A stretch of 64,000 nucleotides of DNA from JAJECS01 sp965198185 (GTDB taxonomy: Bacteria > Chloroflexota > UBA11872), in contig CBDAOU010000002.1 in NCBI GenBank assembly GCA_965198185.1, forward strand, positions 930,001-994,000. Direction: 5' to 3'. Below the pieces are notes generated by a model. That model saw nothing but the letters and a program-made list of their open reading frames with translations, ran no database searches and was not told the DNA's origin. Below, in pieces: positions 1-8,852 of the stretch (its first letter is position 1; every line of letters starts with the position of its first letter). The translations under genes and the position numbers were made by a program.

Positions 1-50
1 CATCGACTATTGCGCCTTCTTTATTCGCTGACGAGCACCGCTGTAAACAG

Positions 51-176
51 TCAGCCGCCGAATCCCTCGGTCACAATGCAGTTCTCCCAGATTGCCAAGC
101 CGCCGGCACCAACGACGACTATCCAGATAATCGCGAGGAGACAACTCTTTAAGTCTAAGTTGTCCAAGCCGCCCAT
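51..176 (-). CDS. Small single-pass membrane ORF next to phage terminase remnant
   Basis: This 41-codon frame starts with ATG one base after the stop of the terminase remnant and ends in TGA. It contains one clear hydrophobic segment at about residues 13-31 (LLAIIWIVVVGAGGLAIW) flanked by short polar ends. I do not recognise a family. Small membrane proteins between terminase and portal genes are common in tailed phages, so it may be a leftover phage gene. There is no strong Shine-Dalgarno sequence, and the length is short enough to arise by chance, so the call rests on its position and the hydrophobic segment only. Confidence 0.3.
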   Translation of the reverse strand: MGGLDNLDLKSCLLAIIWIVVVGAGGLAIWENCIVTEGFGG

Positions 177-177
177 C

Positions 178-384
178 TTACGCATTCACCAGCACCGCCG
201 CCGTCATCCCGCGCCCGTCACGAGGCCGGGTCAGGCGATGAAACGCACGGCTCGCACAGTCGATCTGGTCCGAGTAGTCCGAATTGGGGAACAGCGACGC
301 CCGCTGAACAAACGTCCGGTTCCACGGTCCGCGCACCAGCTTCACGTTGCCCGCCTGCCCGGGATCCTGCGCTTGCGGGGGACG
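178..384 (-). pseudogene. Decayed C-terminus of a phage terminase large subunit
   Basis: The minus strand reads QDPGQAG followed at once by NVKLVRGPWN, then a segment with SLFPNSDYSDQIDCASRAF, ending in TAA at 178. In the family (TIGR01630-like terminase C-termini, RNase-H-fold nuclease) a 'PQDPGQAG' block and a 'GNVxLVRGPWN...FPNGxHDDQVDALSGAF' block are normally separated by roughly 40-50 residues. Here they are fused, so an internal deletion is likely. No ATPase domain is present and the frame cannot extend into one, because the creatininase gene begins at 435. This is a phage fossil rather than a working gene. The comparison with the family is from memory and should be confirmed by a profile search. 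Confidence 0.6.
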
Positions 385-434
385 GCAAGGTGCCCCACCA
401 TTCGCTGCACGGCATCGCCGTAAGAGGTGCGCTG

Positions 435-1202
435 ATGGCCCACGTGGCATTTGAACGGTTGACACGGGATGAAATCGGCGCCCTGGCGCCCTCGGCGGTG
501 GCGATCTTGCCCACCGCGGCTATCGAGCAGCACGGGCCGCACAATCCCGTGGGCCTCGACACCATGTGCTGCATGGCCGTTGCCCGAAGCGCCGCCGAAG
601 CCGTGGGCCCGGATCTGAACGTCGTCGTGTGCCCGCCGCTGCACTTCGGCAGCTCGCACCACCACCTGCCCTGGCCCGGCGTCCTGACGCTCACCAGTCA
701 CACCTTCGGCGTGGTGGTTTACGAGCTGCTCGACAGCCTCCGCATGATGGGGTTTCGCCGCGTGCTCGTGCTGAACGGCCACGGCGGCAACGAGTTTCTG
801 ATCCAGCAGACCGCGCGCGACTTCGTCTTGGCCTACCGGGATGTGCACGTCGTCGCCGGCAGCTACTGGGACATCGCCCGCGCCGCGCTGGAAGCGGTTC
901 CCCACGACGGAGAGTTCTCCATTCCCGGACACGCGGGATCGTTTGAAACGGCGCTCATGCTCCACCTCGACCCCGACCTGGTGCGGACCGATCACATTCC
1001 CGTGCGCGGCGATACACGGCTGCCGGCCGGCGTCGCCAACGTGACCGACGTGCGCGACGGAGAATTCCTAGGCGACCGGCCCACCGGCGTGAGCGACGAC
1101 GCGTCACACGGCACGGCCGAGCTGGGACGCCAATACCTCGACGCGGCAGCGACGGTGGTGGCGGCGCAGATTAAGGAGGTCGCCGCAGCCGGTTGCGAGT
1201 GA
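435..1202 (+). CDS. Creatininase-family amidohydrolase
   Basis: The 255-residue protein carries the metal-binding signature of the creatininase/MftE/FAPy-deformylase family: PTAAIEQHGPHNPVGLDT (E31, H33, H36, D42), NGHGGNE at 114-120 and GHAGSFETALML around E171. Family members are cytoplasmic Mn/Zn enzymes that open cyclic or linear amide bonds; the substrate here cannot be told from sequence. The ATG at 435 was chosen over an in-frame ATG at 390 because AAGAGGTG lies just upstream at 422-429 and the family N-terminus begins close to it. It converges on the next gene with 8 bases between the stops. It sits directly beside phage debris. Confidence 0.88.
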   Translation: MAHVAFERLTRDEIGALAPSAVAILPTAAIEQHGPHNPVGLDTMCCMAVARSAAEAVGPDLNVVVCPPLHFGSSHHHLPWPGVLTLTSHTFGVVVYELLDSLRMMGFRRVLVLNGHGGNEFLIQQTARDFVLAYRDVHVVAGSYWDIARAALEAVPHDGEFSIPGHAGSFETALMLHLDPDLVRTDHIPVRGDTRLPAGVANVTDVRDGEFLGDRPTGVSDDASHGTAELGRQYLDAAATVVAAQIKEVAAAGCE

Positions 1203-1210
1203 GCTGAGGC

Positions 1211-3103
1211 CTAGCCCGAGTCTCCGTCTGGCGCCGGGAAACCCATCGCGTCGCCGAACTGATCCTGGAAGTCGGGCACGGCGGACAACTCGACATAATG
1301 CACGTGGCCGGGCAGGTCGGTGGCACGCACGCGCGATGTCAAGGACAGCAGGCACATGCGCGCGCCATGGCCGGCGGCGTTGCCAATCGCCTCGACGGCC
1401 GCAACGGGCACGGGTGGCAGTAGCCCAATGGCCAGGGCTCGCGCCGGGTCGATGTAGCTGCCGAAGGCGCCGGCCAGCAGCACGCGGTCGAGATCGGACG
1501 GTTGCAAGCCGGCCTCGCGCAGCAGCACGTTCGTGCCGCAGCGGATGCTGCCCTTGGCCAGCTGCAAGCGACGGATGTCCTGCGCGTGCAACGCAATGCT
1601 CTCCTCCGGCGACGCCGGATCGCCGGTGAGCACGAATTCCCCGCCGGTGTCGTCCGGTCGCACGCGGTCGGCCAGGCCCGGCAGCTCCCGCTCCATTTCG
1701 TCGCGCGAAAGCAGCCGTCCACTCGGCAACACCGCGCCGACGCGCAGCAGCTCGGCCACGGCGTCGACCAGGCCCGAGCCGCAGATGCCCTCGGGCTCGC
1801 CGCCGCCGATCACGTCCACCTCCACCGACGCCGGGGTCATGCGCACGCGCTCGATCGCCCCGGGCGCCGCGCGCATGCCGCGCGTGATCTCGGCGCCCTC
1901 AAACGCCGGGCCCGCCGGCGCCGCGGTGGCGAAGAGCCGTCGCCGATGCGCCAGCACGATCTCGCCGTTGGTGCCCACGTCGATGACCAGCGTCGTGCCG
2001 CGGCGGCGGCCAAGGTTCGTGCTGAGCATCACCCCCACGATGTCGCCGCCCACATAGCTGGCAACCGCTGGCGCCACCCACACCCACGCCGACGGGAGCA
2101 CCGGCAAGTCGAGCTCCGACGCCCGCAACGAGACGGGGTCGACGGTGGTCGGCGCAAACGGCGAATACGAGATGCGTGACGGGTCGATGCCCAGCAGCAA
2201 GTGCGTCATCACCGTGTTGCCGACGAACGCCGCCTCATAGACGCGGTCCGGCCGCACGTCGGCGGCCTCCAGGCAGCGCGTGGTGATGCCGCGCACGGTG
2301 TCCAGAATCGCCCGGTGCAGCCGCTCGACAAACTCCGGCCCGCGCATCGTGGCGCTCATGCGGCTGATCACGTCGCCGCCGTAGATGTGCTGGCCGTTGA
2401 TGTCCGACGCCACGGCGATTTCTTGCCCGGTCGTCAAGTCCATGAGCGCGCCGACCACCGTCGTCGTGCCGATATCGAAGGCCAGGCCATAGGCCTCACC
2501 GGTGGTATCTCCTCGCTCGACCGATATCACCCGGTTGCCCGCGATCACCACGGTGACGCCCTGGCTGATTTCCTCGCCGATCGCCCCCAGCCGGCTCAGC
2601 GCATCCCGCGTCGGATCGAGGTCACCGGCGGCGGCGGCCAGCTCGTTTTGGACCAGGCTCCAGTCGGCGCGCGGATCGTGCAGGGTCGACGGCGATGGCT
2701 TGACATAAATCTTCTGGACGTTTGGATCCAGACTGATGCGGCCCAGACCGGCGCTTTCCACCACGCGCACCGCTCGAATCCCGAGCGGATGCGAGTAGAC
2801 CGCGCCGTGGTCCACCGGATGCTGGCAAGCCAGACGCCAGCCGCCGGCGAGCTGCGCAATGGCCAGCCGGCGCTTGTCATGCGGGGTGGGCTCGGGGACG
2901 GCGGCATCGCGCACCAGCACCCGGCAGGTGCCGCAGGTTCCCTTGCCGGCACACACCGTTTCCACCGGAATGTCGTTGATGTGAGCGGCATCGAGAATCG
3001 TCGTGCCGACTTCGGTTTCGATCTCGCGGTCTTCGGGCAAGAAGCGACAAGAAACGGTGCTGGGGGCGCTAATTGGGCGGACCTCCGGAGTCGACATGGT
3101 CAT
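1211..3103 (-). CDS. 2Fe-2S/ASKHA protein, RACo-like corrinoid-activation ATPase (DUF4445)
   Basis: The 630-residue protein has an N-terminal ferredoxin-like domain with a 2Fe-2S cysteine set (C51, C57, C60 in CAGKGTCGTC, then C93) followed by an ASKHA-fold region with the phosphate motifs FDIGTTTVVGAL and IDVGTNGEI and the late motif LLAGAFGSYIDP. This is the arrangement of RACo/RamA proteins, which reduce the Co(II) form of corrinoid methyl carriers to Co(I) with ATP. A possible partner, a B12-binding corrinoid protein, lies at 28947-29816. The start was placed at the ATG at 3103 (alternative ATG 3097); the open frame runs further upstream but into nuoB, whose reading is clearly real. It is divergent from nuoB. 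Confidence 0.85.
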   Translation of the reverse strand: MTMSTPEVRPISAPSTVSCRFLPEDREIETEVGTTILDAAHINDIPVETVCAGKGTCGTCRVLVRDAAVPEPTPHDKRRLAIAQLAGGWRLACQHPVDHGAVYSHPLGIRAVRVVESAGLGRISLDPNVQKIYVKPSPSTLHDPRADWSLVQNELAAAAGDLDPTRDALSRLGAIGEEISQGVTVVIAGNRVISVERGDTTGEAYGLAFDIGTTTVVGALMDLTTGQEIAVASDINGQHIYGGDVISRMSATMRGPEFVERLHRAILDTVRGITTRCLEAADVRPDRVYEAAFVGNTVMTHLLLGIDPSRISYSPFAPTTVDPVSLRASELDLPVLPSAWVWVAPAVASYVGGDIVGVMLSTNLGRRRGTTLVIDVGTNGEIVLAHRRRLFATAAPAGPAFEGAEITRGMRAAPGAIERVRMTPASVEVDVIGGGEPEGICGSGLVDAVAELLRVGAVLPSGRLLSRDEMERELPGLADRVRPDDTGGEFVLTGDPASPEESIALHAQDIRRLQLAKGSIRCGTNVLLREAGLQPSDLDRVLLAGAFGSYIDPARALAIGLLPPVPVAAVEAIGNAAGHGARMCLLSLTSRVRATDLPGHVHYVELSAVPDFQDQFGDAMGFPAPDGDSG

Positions 3104-3143
3104 TGTGCGCGAATGCGCCCGTGAAGACGACGGCGCAACCGCA

Positions 3144-3149
3144 TACAAT
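3144..3149 (+). promoter_or_regulatory. Candidate -10 box upstream of nuoB
   Basis: TACAAT lies 47 bases before the nuoB ATG, in the short gap between two divergent genes. No convincing -35 box is visible at the usual distance, so this is a weak call based on an A/T-rich hexamer in GC-rich sequence. Confidence 0.3.
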
Positions 3150-3196
3150 TGTCGAGATTTGCGGGGACGACGCAAGCGGACGGAGGTCCAACCACC

Positions 3197-3847
<651 letters not shown>

Positions 3848-3885
3848 GTTTCGACCACAGGCGCGCGGCCCTCAGGCCACCCTCG

Positions 3886-4575
3886 ATGACGACACCTGAC
3901 AGCCGTATTCGCCTAGAGCTTCACGCACACACCCACGCGTCGCCCGACTGCGGGCTGAGCCCCACCCGCCTGGTCGAACTGTTGCAGGCCCGCGGCTTCC
4001 AGGCGCTGGCGGTGACGGACCACAACACCATGGACGGCGCCTTCGAAATGGCGCGCGTCTCGCCCCTGCCCACCATCCTGGCCGAGGAGATCAAGAGCAC
4101 CGCCGGCGACATCATCGGCCTCTTCCTCAAGGAAGAGATCCCGCGCGACATGTCGCCGCAGGACACCGTGGCCGCCATCAAGGATCAGGGCGGGCTGGTG
4201 CTCGTGCCGCACCCGTTCGATTCGCTGCGACGGTCGGCGCTGCGCGAGGACACCGACAGCATTCGCGAGCACATCGACATCCTCGAGGTGTTCAACGGGC
4301 GCACCTTGCGCGAGCGCGACAACCGAACCGCGCAGGACTACGCGCGGGACCACGACCTGGTGGCCTCAGTCGGCTCGGACTCGCATCTGGCCCGCGAGGT
4401 GGGCGTGAGCTGGCAGCTCCTCGAACCCTGGAGCGAGCCCGCCGAGTTCCTGGACAACCTGCGCACCGCCGAGCTGCACATGGAGCTGGCCCCGGCCTGG
4501 GTGCACGCCGGCAGCTCGCTGCACGCCTACGCGACGAAGTTTCGGAAGCGGCTGAATACCTGGTTCGCGCGCTGA
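3886..4575 (+). CDS. PHP-domain metal-dependent phosphoesterase
   Basis: The 229-residue protein has the ordered metal ligands of a PHP domain: ELHAHTHASPD (H13, H15, H17), AVTDHN (D45, H46), an EE pair in LAEEIKS, VPHPFD and the late GSDSHLA motif. PHP proteins hydrolyse phosphoesters, for example nucleoside 3',5'-bisphosphates or phosphorylated histidinol; the substrate is unknown here. It begins 38 bases after nuoB and is followed after 10 bases by the MATE-like gene, so the three may be cotranscribed. The start is the ATG that precedes the first histidine motif by 12 residues. Confidence 0.85.
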   Translation: MTTPDSRIRLELHAHTHASPDCGLSPTRLVELLQARGFQALAVTDHNTMDGAFEMARVSPLPTILAEEIKSTAGDIIGLFLKEEIPRDMSPQDTVAAIKDQGGLVLVPHPFDSLRRSALREDTDSIREHIDILEVFNGRTLRERDNRTAQDYARDHDLVASVGSDSHLAREVGVSWQLLEPWSEPAEFLDNLRTAELHMELAPAWVHAGSSLHAYATKFRKRLNTWFAR

Positions 4576-4585
4576 CGGGACGTCC

Positions 4586-5935
4586 GTGACGGCGGACGCG
4601 GTGTCCGACGGCTGGGCCGCGTTCACGCGGCGGGGGCTGACGCTGTGGCTGCCGGCCTCGGTCAACCTGGGAATAGCCAGCCTGCTCGCACCGGCCATGA
4701 ACGCCTTGCTGGCCCGGGCCGACGACCCCGCAGCGTCGATCGCCGGGTTCTCGGTTGCACTGGGCGTCATCACCATCGTGGCGCTGCCCCAGTTCCGCAT
4801 TCAGCAGCTGACGCTGGTGTTTCTGCACGATCAACGCGCGCTGCGCAGCCTGCGCCGCTTCGTCGCCATCACGGCCGCAGTCGTCGGCGCGGTCAGCTGC
4901 GCCGCGGCGCTCACGCCGCTGGCCGATCTGATTCTCGAGGGGATCTTTGCCGCCACGGGCGATCTGCTGACCCAGGCGCGGGCGGCCCTGGTGGCGCTCT
5001 GCCCGCTGCCGGTGTTCATGGTGGCGCGCACGCATCTGCACGGCGCGGCGCTGCGGCTCGGGCAGGCGCGGTTGGTGTGGCTGGGCACGGGGCTCGGCGC
5101 CGGCGGCGCCGTTGCCATTTCCGCCGCGCTGATCGCGGCGGGCACGCAGGGCGCGGCCGCGGCCGGCGTGGGCATCACGCTGGCCGCCGGCCTGGAGACG
5201 GTGATGTTGCTGGCCGCCACCCGTGGGCTGCTGCGACATGGGCTCCCCGCGCATTCGCCGCGCGGCCTCGATTCGAGCCTGGGCGCGGTGGCGCGCTTCT
5301 TCACCCCGCTGATCTTCGCTTCGTTGCTTCCCGCCGCAACCACGCCGATCGTCAACGCGGCGCTGGCTCGCACGCCCGAGCCCGAGACCTCGCTGGCGGC
5401 TTTTGCCATCGCCATCGGGCTCTTCCAGTTCCTGACGATCCTGCTCTGGGGCGCCCAGCCGGCGATGCTCGCGCTGCTGGCGCGCGGCGACGACATGCGC
5501 CGCATCACGATCCTGACCAACGGGGTTGCGGGCCTGGTTCTGGTCGCTTCAATGGCGGCGGCATTCGTGCCGCCCCTGAGCGAGGCGATCATCGAGGGCG
5601 TCAGCGGCGCCCGGGATCGGCTGGCCGACCTGTCGCTGCTGGGGCTGCGCGTGCTGGCGCCGCTGCCACTGATTCTGGTGCAGGAGCAGGTCTTCGCCTC
5701 GTCGCTGATGCAGATCCGGCGCACCCGCCCAATTTTCTATGTGAACGTGTGGCGGCTGGTCGCGCTGCTGGCGTTTGTGGTGCTCACGCTCAACCTGGGC
5801 GGGCTGCCCGGCGTCGCCGTGGGCGCCGGAGCTTGGGCGGCCAGCCTGATCGTCGAAGCGGTGGCGACATTCGCCTATGGCCGCGGTGCTTACCGCCAGC
5901 TTGCCGCTGCCGAGTCGTTGACATTCGCCCGATAG
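4586..5935 (+). CDS. Polytopic membrane protein, MATE/MOP-like carrier
   Basis: The 449-residue protein is almost wholly hydrophobic, with about 12 predicted membrane segments. The two halves resemble each other: LLAPAMNALLAR...SIAGFSVALG near residue 30 matches LPAATTPIVNAALAR...SLAAFAIAIG near residue 255, and LILEGIFA...ALCPLPVFMV near 115 matches AIIEGVSG...VLAPLPLILV near 330. This 6+6 pseudo-repeat is typical of the MATE/polysaccharide-flippase superfamily, but I see no diagnostic substrate motif. It starts with GTG 10 bases after the PHP gene. The 3' end contains a strong promoter for the downstream candidate RNA. Confidence 0.6.
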   Translation: MTADAVSDGWAAFTRRGLTLWLPASVNLGIASLLAPAMNALLARADDPAASIAGFSVALGVITIVALPQFRIQQLTLVFLHDQRALRSLRRFVAITAAVVGAVSCAAALTPLADLILEGIFAATGDLLTQARAALVALCPLPVFMVARTHLHGAALRLGQARLVWLGTGLGAGGAVAISAALIAAGTQGAAAAGVGITLAAGLETVMLLAATRGLLRHGLPAHSPRGLDSSLGAVARFFTPLIFASLLPAATTPIVNAALARTPEPETSLAAFAIAIGLFQFLTILLWGAQPAMLALLARGDDMRRITILTNGVAGLVLVASMAAAFVPPLSEAIIEGVSGARDRLADLSLLGLRVLAPLPLILVQEQVFASSLMQIRRTRPIFYVNVWRLVALLAFVVLTLNLGGLPGVAVGAGAWAASLIVEAVATFAYGRGAYRQLAAAESLTFAR

Positions 5936-5945
5936 CGCATACGAT
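5918..5945 (+). promoter_or_regulatory. Sigma-70-type promoter for candidate small RNA
   Basis: TTGACA at 5918-5923 is followed after 16 bases by TACGAT at 5940-5945 (four of six matches to TATAAT). The -35 box is a perfect consensus, rare in this GC-rich window. It overlaps the last codons of the MATE-like gene and would start transcription near 5952. Confidence 0.6.
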
Positions 5946-5951
5946 GCGAGG

Positions 5952-6126
5952 CAGCGAGACGACGTGAGATTGCGATAGGTCTTGATGGGCACGAAGAGCC
6001 GCATCCGCCACGGCATGCATATGCCGACTCCGGGAGGAATGTGCCCCGAACGCTGACGTCGTAAGCCACCGCAACCACGACCGCGGACGCCGGGCACAGG
6101 CCCACCAGATGTTCCGCGGTTTTTTT
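5952..6126 (+). ncRNA. Candidate structured small RNA (about 175 nt)
   Basis: The 231-base gap between 5935 and 6167 has no convincing coding frame but has a promoter, nested complementary segments and an intrinsic terminator. Visible pairings are ACGACGT (5959-5965) with ACGTCGT (6056-6062), GGGCAC (5987-5992) with GTGCCC (6041-6046), and CGGCAT (6011-6016) with ATGCCG (6021-6026) closing a GCAT tetraloop; together they nest into one rod. A separate terminator hairpin follows. I compared it with SRP RNA, 6S RNA, cobalamin, SAM and cyclic-di-GMP riboswitch cores and found no match. It could be a trans-acting small RNA or a leader/attenuator for the ABC exporter at 6167. Confidence 0.45.
6080..6126 (+). 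terminator. Intrinsic terminator
   Basis: ACCGCGGA (6080-6087) pairs perfectly with TCCGCGGT (6113-6120), an inner GGGC/GCCC stem (6092-6095 with 6100-6103) fills the loop, and seven T residues follow (6120-6126). It is the only clear hairpin-plus-T-run terminator in the window. It ends 40 bases before the ABC ATPase gene. Confidence 0.75.
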
Positions 6127-6166
6127 ATTGGCGCGAACCGCCGCGTCCCACCCCTAAGGATGAGAA

Positions 6167-7012
6167 ATGTCCACTGCCGTTGAAATAGCTGAATTGGAAA
6201 AGGGCTTCGACCCGACAGGGCTCGTGGGCGAGCTGCGCCGCGTCGTCGGGCGGCCGGGGCCGCGCGTAGCCGCACTGCGCCGGGTCACCCTGCGCGTGGC
6301 GCGGGGTGAGATCTACGGCGTCGTCGGCTCGAACGGCTCCGGCAAGTCCACCCTTGCGCGCATCGTGGCCACGCTGTTGACGCCCGACGCGGGGCGCGCG
6401 CTCGTTTTTGGCCACGACGTGGAGCGTGAGGCCACAGACGTGCGCCGCATGCTGAATCGCGTGTCAGTCGACGCGTCATTCTTCAAGAAGCTGAGCCCGC
6501 TGGAAAACCTCGTCTTTTCCGGACGGCTATACGACCTGCCACCGCGCACCGCTGAGCCGCGCGCACGCCAGATTCTGCAGCGATTGGGCATCACCGGCGC
6601 CACCCTCACCCGGCCGGTCGAGCAGATGTCGCGGGGCATGCAGCAGAAGGTGGCCGTGGCGCGGGCCTTCCTTACCTCGCCGGTGCTGCTGGTTCTCGAT
6701 GAGCCCACGACCGGGCTGGACCCCGCGTCGAAGCGCGACGTTCAGGCGTTCATCCAGGAGGTGCGTGACAGCCACGACGCGACGGTGCTGCTCATGTCGC
6801 ACGACATGGACGAGATTGCCCGGCTGTGCGATCGGATGGCCGTTCTGGATGACGGACGGATCGTCGCGCAGGGAACGCCGGCGTCATTGGCCGCGCCCGG
6901 CGAATCGTTGGAGGACGCCTTCATTCGCCTGACGGGCCATTCCCTGGGCGACACCACGAACAGACGCACGGAGCGGGCCGAGCCTGCCGGCGTCGGGGAG
7001 AAGCAGCAATGA
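6167..7012 (+). CDS. ABC-2 type exporter, ATP-binding protein
   Basis: The 281-residue ATPase has Walker A GSNGSGKST (54-62), the signature MSRGMQQKVAVARA, Walker B LLVLDEPTTGLDP and the switch histidine in LLMSHD. The layout matches DrrA/CcmA-like ATPases of two-component exporters that move drugs, lipids or polysaccharides out of the cell. An AAGGATGAG ribosome site precedes the ATG. The stop overlaps the permease start (ATGA at 7009-7012), so the two are translationally coupled. The gene lies just downstream of a terminator, so either it has its own weak promoter or read-through of that terminator controls it. Confidence 0.9.
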   Translation: MSTAVEIAELEKGFDPTGLVGELRRVVGRPGPRVAALRRVTLRVARGEIYGVVGSNGSGKSTLARIVATLLTPDAGRALVFGHDVEREATDVRRMLNRVSVDASFFKKLSPLENLVFSGRLYDLPPRTAEPRARQILQRLGITGATLTRPVEQMSRGMQQKVAVARAFLTSPVLLVLDEPTTGLDPASKRDVQAFIQEVRDSHDATVLLMSHDMDEIARLCDRMAVLDDGRIVAQGTPASLAAPGESLEDAFIRLTGHSLGDTTNRRTERAEPAGVGEKQQ

Positions 7013-7833
7013 TTGCCGTCCGGCGCGAGTGGCGGGCCTCCTACGCCTTCGTCGAGCTGAATTTCCGCGCCATTAGGCGCTATTGGGGCTGGGAAGCCGT
7101 CTGGATGGCGTTTGCCGTCGTCAACGCCCTGACGGTGGCCTATATCGCCCCAGGCGGACGGGAGGTCACGGGCGAGGACTTTGCCACCGACCGGCTGGTG
7201 CTCTTTCTGGTCGTCGGCACCGTGGTGTGGGCCTATCTGCAGCAGGTGTTCGATTCCGTCGGATTCATGATCGCCTGGCAGCGCTGGGAAGGGACCATCG
7301 AGAGCACGTTCATGGCCCCGGCGCGGCGGCTGACCATGGTGGCGGGCACCAGCGCATTTGCCATTGCCTATGCCTTCATCCGCGCACTTGTGGTGCTGGG
7401 CGTCGTCTCGCTGTTCTTCGATCTCGATCTGCTTCAGGCCAACTGGCTCACCGCGCTGGCGATGATCGCCGTCGGCAGCATTGGATTCCTTGGGCTGGCG
7501 GTGATGGTGGCCGCCCTACCCCTGCTGTTCCTGGAACGCGGCGAGCAGATGGTGATGATCACCCTCGCGGCGCTGTTGCTCGTGTCGGGCGTGTTCTACC
7601 CGATCGAGGTGCTGCCGGGCTGGCTCCAGGTCGTGGGGCATCTTTCGCCGGCCACCTACGTGCTCGAAGGCATGCGCGCGGCCGTGCTGGATGGCGCGTC
7701 AATCGGCGACGTGGCCGAGCTGTTTCCGCCGCTGCTTGCCATCGCGGGCGTCGCGCTGCCGCTCGGCGTCGTGGTGTTCCGCGCCGCCGAGCGATATGCG
7801 CTGCGCAGCGGGCGCCTGAAGCGACACGGATGA
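7009..7833 (+). CDS. ABC-2 type exporter, permease
   Basis: The 274-residue membrane protein has about six hydrophobic segments and the conserved late ABC-2 region SGVFYPIEVLPGWLQ, followed by a segment ending in SPATYVLEGMRA. It is the membrane partner of the ATPase whose stop codon it overlaps. Substrate is unknown. The 146 bases between it and hisG hold no gene and no clear regulatory site. Confidence 0.85.
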   Translation: MIAVRREWRASYAFVELNFRAIRRYWGWEAVWMAFAVVNALTVAYIAPGGREVTGEDFATDRLVLFLVVGTVVWAYLQQVFDSVGFMIAWQRWEGTIESTFMAPARRLTMVAGTSAFAIAYAFIRALVVLGVVSLFFDLDLLQANWLTALAMIAVGSIGFLGLAVMVAALPLLFLERGEQMVMITLAALLLVSGVFYPIEVLPGWLQVVGHLSPATYVLEGMRAAVLDGASIGDVAELFPPLLAIAGVALPLGVVVFRAAERYALRSGRLKRHG

Positions 7834-7979
7834 TGCGTCAACGATCGCGGACCGATGGCATGCGTCACGCTCGTCCCGGGGCCGCTTCGGCACTAAATGC
7901 CCCGCCGGCGGCGGCGAATGCGCAACAATCAACCTGCGCGCCCAGGCGGCGCGCGTTCATGTGGGAGCGCACATCAGGC

Positions 7980-8852
7980 ATGGATCCGGTGCAACTCGGG
8001 ATTCCCAAGGGCAGTTTGCAGGACGCGACCATTGAGTTGCTCCGCCGCGCAGGCTGGAGCGTCTCGGTGTCGTCGCGCAACTACGTACCGGGCATCGATG
8101 ACGACCATGTGCGCTGCAAGCTTGTCCGCGCCCAAGAAATCTCGCGCTACGTCGAGGACGGCAGCCTCGACGCGGGCATCACCGGGCTCGACTGGACGCT
8201 CGAGAACGCCTCGGACGTGCGCGTCGTCGCCGATCTGGTCTATTCCAAGGTCAGCTTCCAGCCGACCCGGTGGGTACTGGCGGTGCCCAACGACTCGCCG
8301 GCGCAGTGTGCGCAGGATCTGGCGGGCGGCAAGATCGCCACGGAGCTCGTGAATTTCTCCAGGCAATACTTCAGCAGCCGCGGCATCGACGTAACCGTGG
8401 AGTTCTCATGGGGCGCGACGGAGCTTAAGGCCGCCGAGGGCCTGGCCGACGCCATCGTCGAGGTCACGGAAACCGAGACGACCATTCGCGCCCACGGCCT
8501 GCGCGTCATCGAGACGCTCACAACCTCGAATCCACAGTTGATCGCCAACCACGCCGCCTACGCCGACTCTGCCAAGCGGCGCAAGATCGATCAGATCGGG
8601 CTCTTGCTCAAGGGCGCGCTGGAAGCCGAGTCCCGGGTGGGCCTCAAGATGAATGTGCCGCGGGGGCGGGTGGAGCAGATCGTCGAGGTGCTGCCGAGCA
8701 TCACCGCGCCGACCGTCGCCAATCTCTTTGGCACGGACTGGCTGTCCATCGAGATCGTGGTGTCGGACCACGAAGTGCGTGAGCTGATCCCGGAGCTTCG
8801 CGCCAAGGGGGCCGAGGGCATCATCGAGTACCCCCTCAACAAGATCGTCTGA
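7980..8852 (+). CDS. hisG: ATP phosphoribosyltransferase, long form
   Basis: HisG joins ATP and PRPP in the first step of histidine synthesis. The 290-residue protein has the N-terminal LGIPKGSLQDATIELLR block, the DAGITGLDW segment, the PRPP-binding stretch around KIATELVNFSRQYF, the segment ADAIVEVTETETTIR, and the C-terminal regulatory ACT-like domain typical of the long (hexameric, histidine-inhibited) form. ATG 7980 has GGGAG 12 bases upstream; an in-frame ATG at 7959 is possible. No other his gene is in the window. It converges on the MBL gene with no gap between stop codons. Confidence 0.93.
   Translation: MDPVQLGIPKGSLQDATIELLRRAGWSVSVSSRNYVPGIDDDHVRCKLVRAQEISRYVEDGSLDAGITGLDWTLENASDVRVVADLVYSKVSFQPTRWVLAVPNDSPAQCAQDLAGGKIATELVNFSRQYFSSRGIDVTVEFSWGATELKAAEGLADAIVEVTETETTIRAHGLRVIETLTTSNPQLIANHAAYADSAKRRKIDQIGLLLKGALEAESRVGLKMNVPRGRVEQIVEVLPSITAPTVANLFGTDWLSIEIVVSDHEVRELIPELRAKGAEGIIEYPLNKIV

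Noticed and set aside
10..423. Plus-strand reading frame of 137 codons at the left edge
   Set aside because: It has no recognisable motif, is arginine/proline-rich, and lies opposite the terminase remnant, whose reading on the minus strand has clear family motifs.
5936..6166. SRP RNA, 6S RNA or a known riboswitch
   Set aside because: The GGAA-type SRP loop, cobalamin, SAM and cyclic-di-GMP cores are absent, so I call it only an unclassified candidate RNA.
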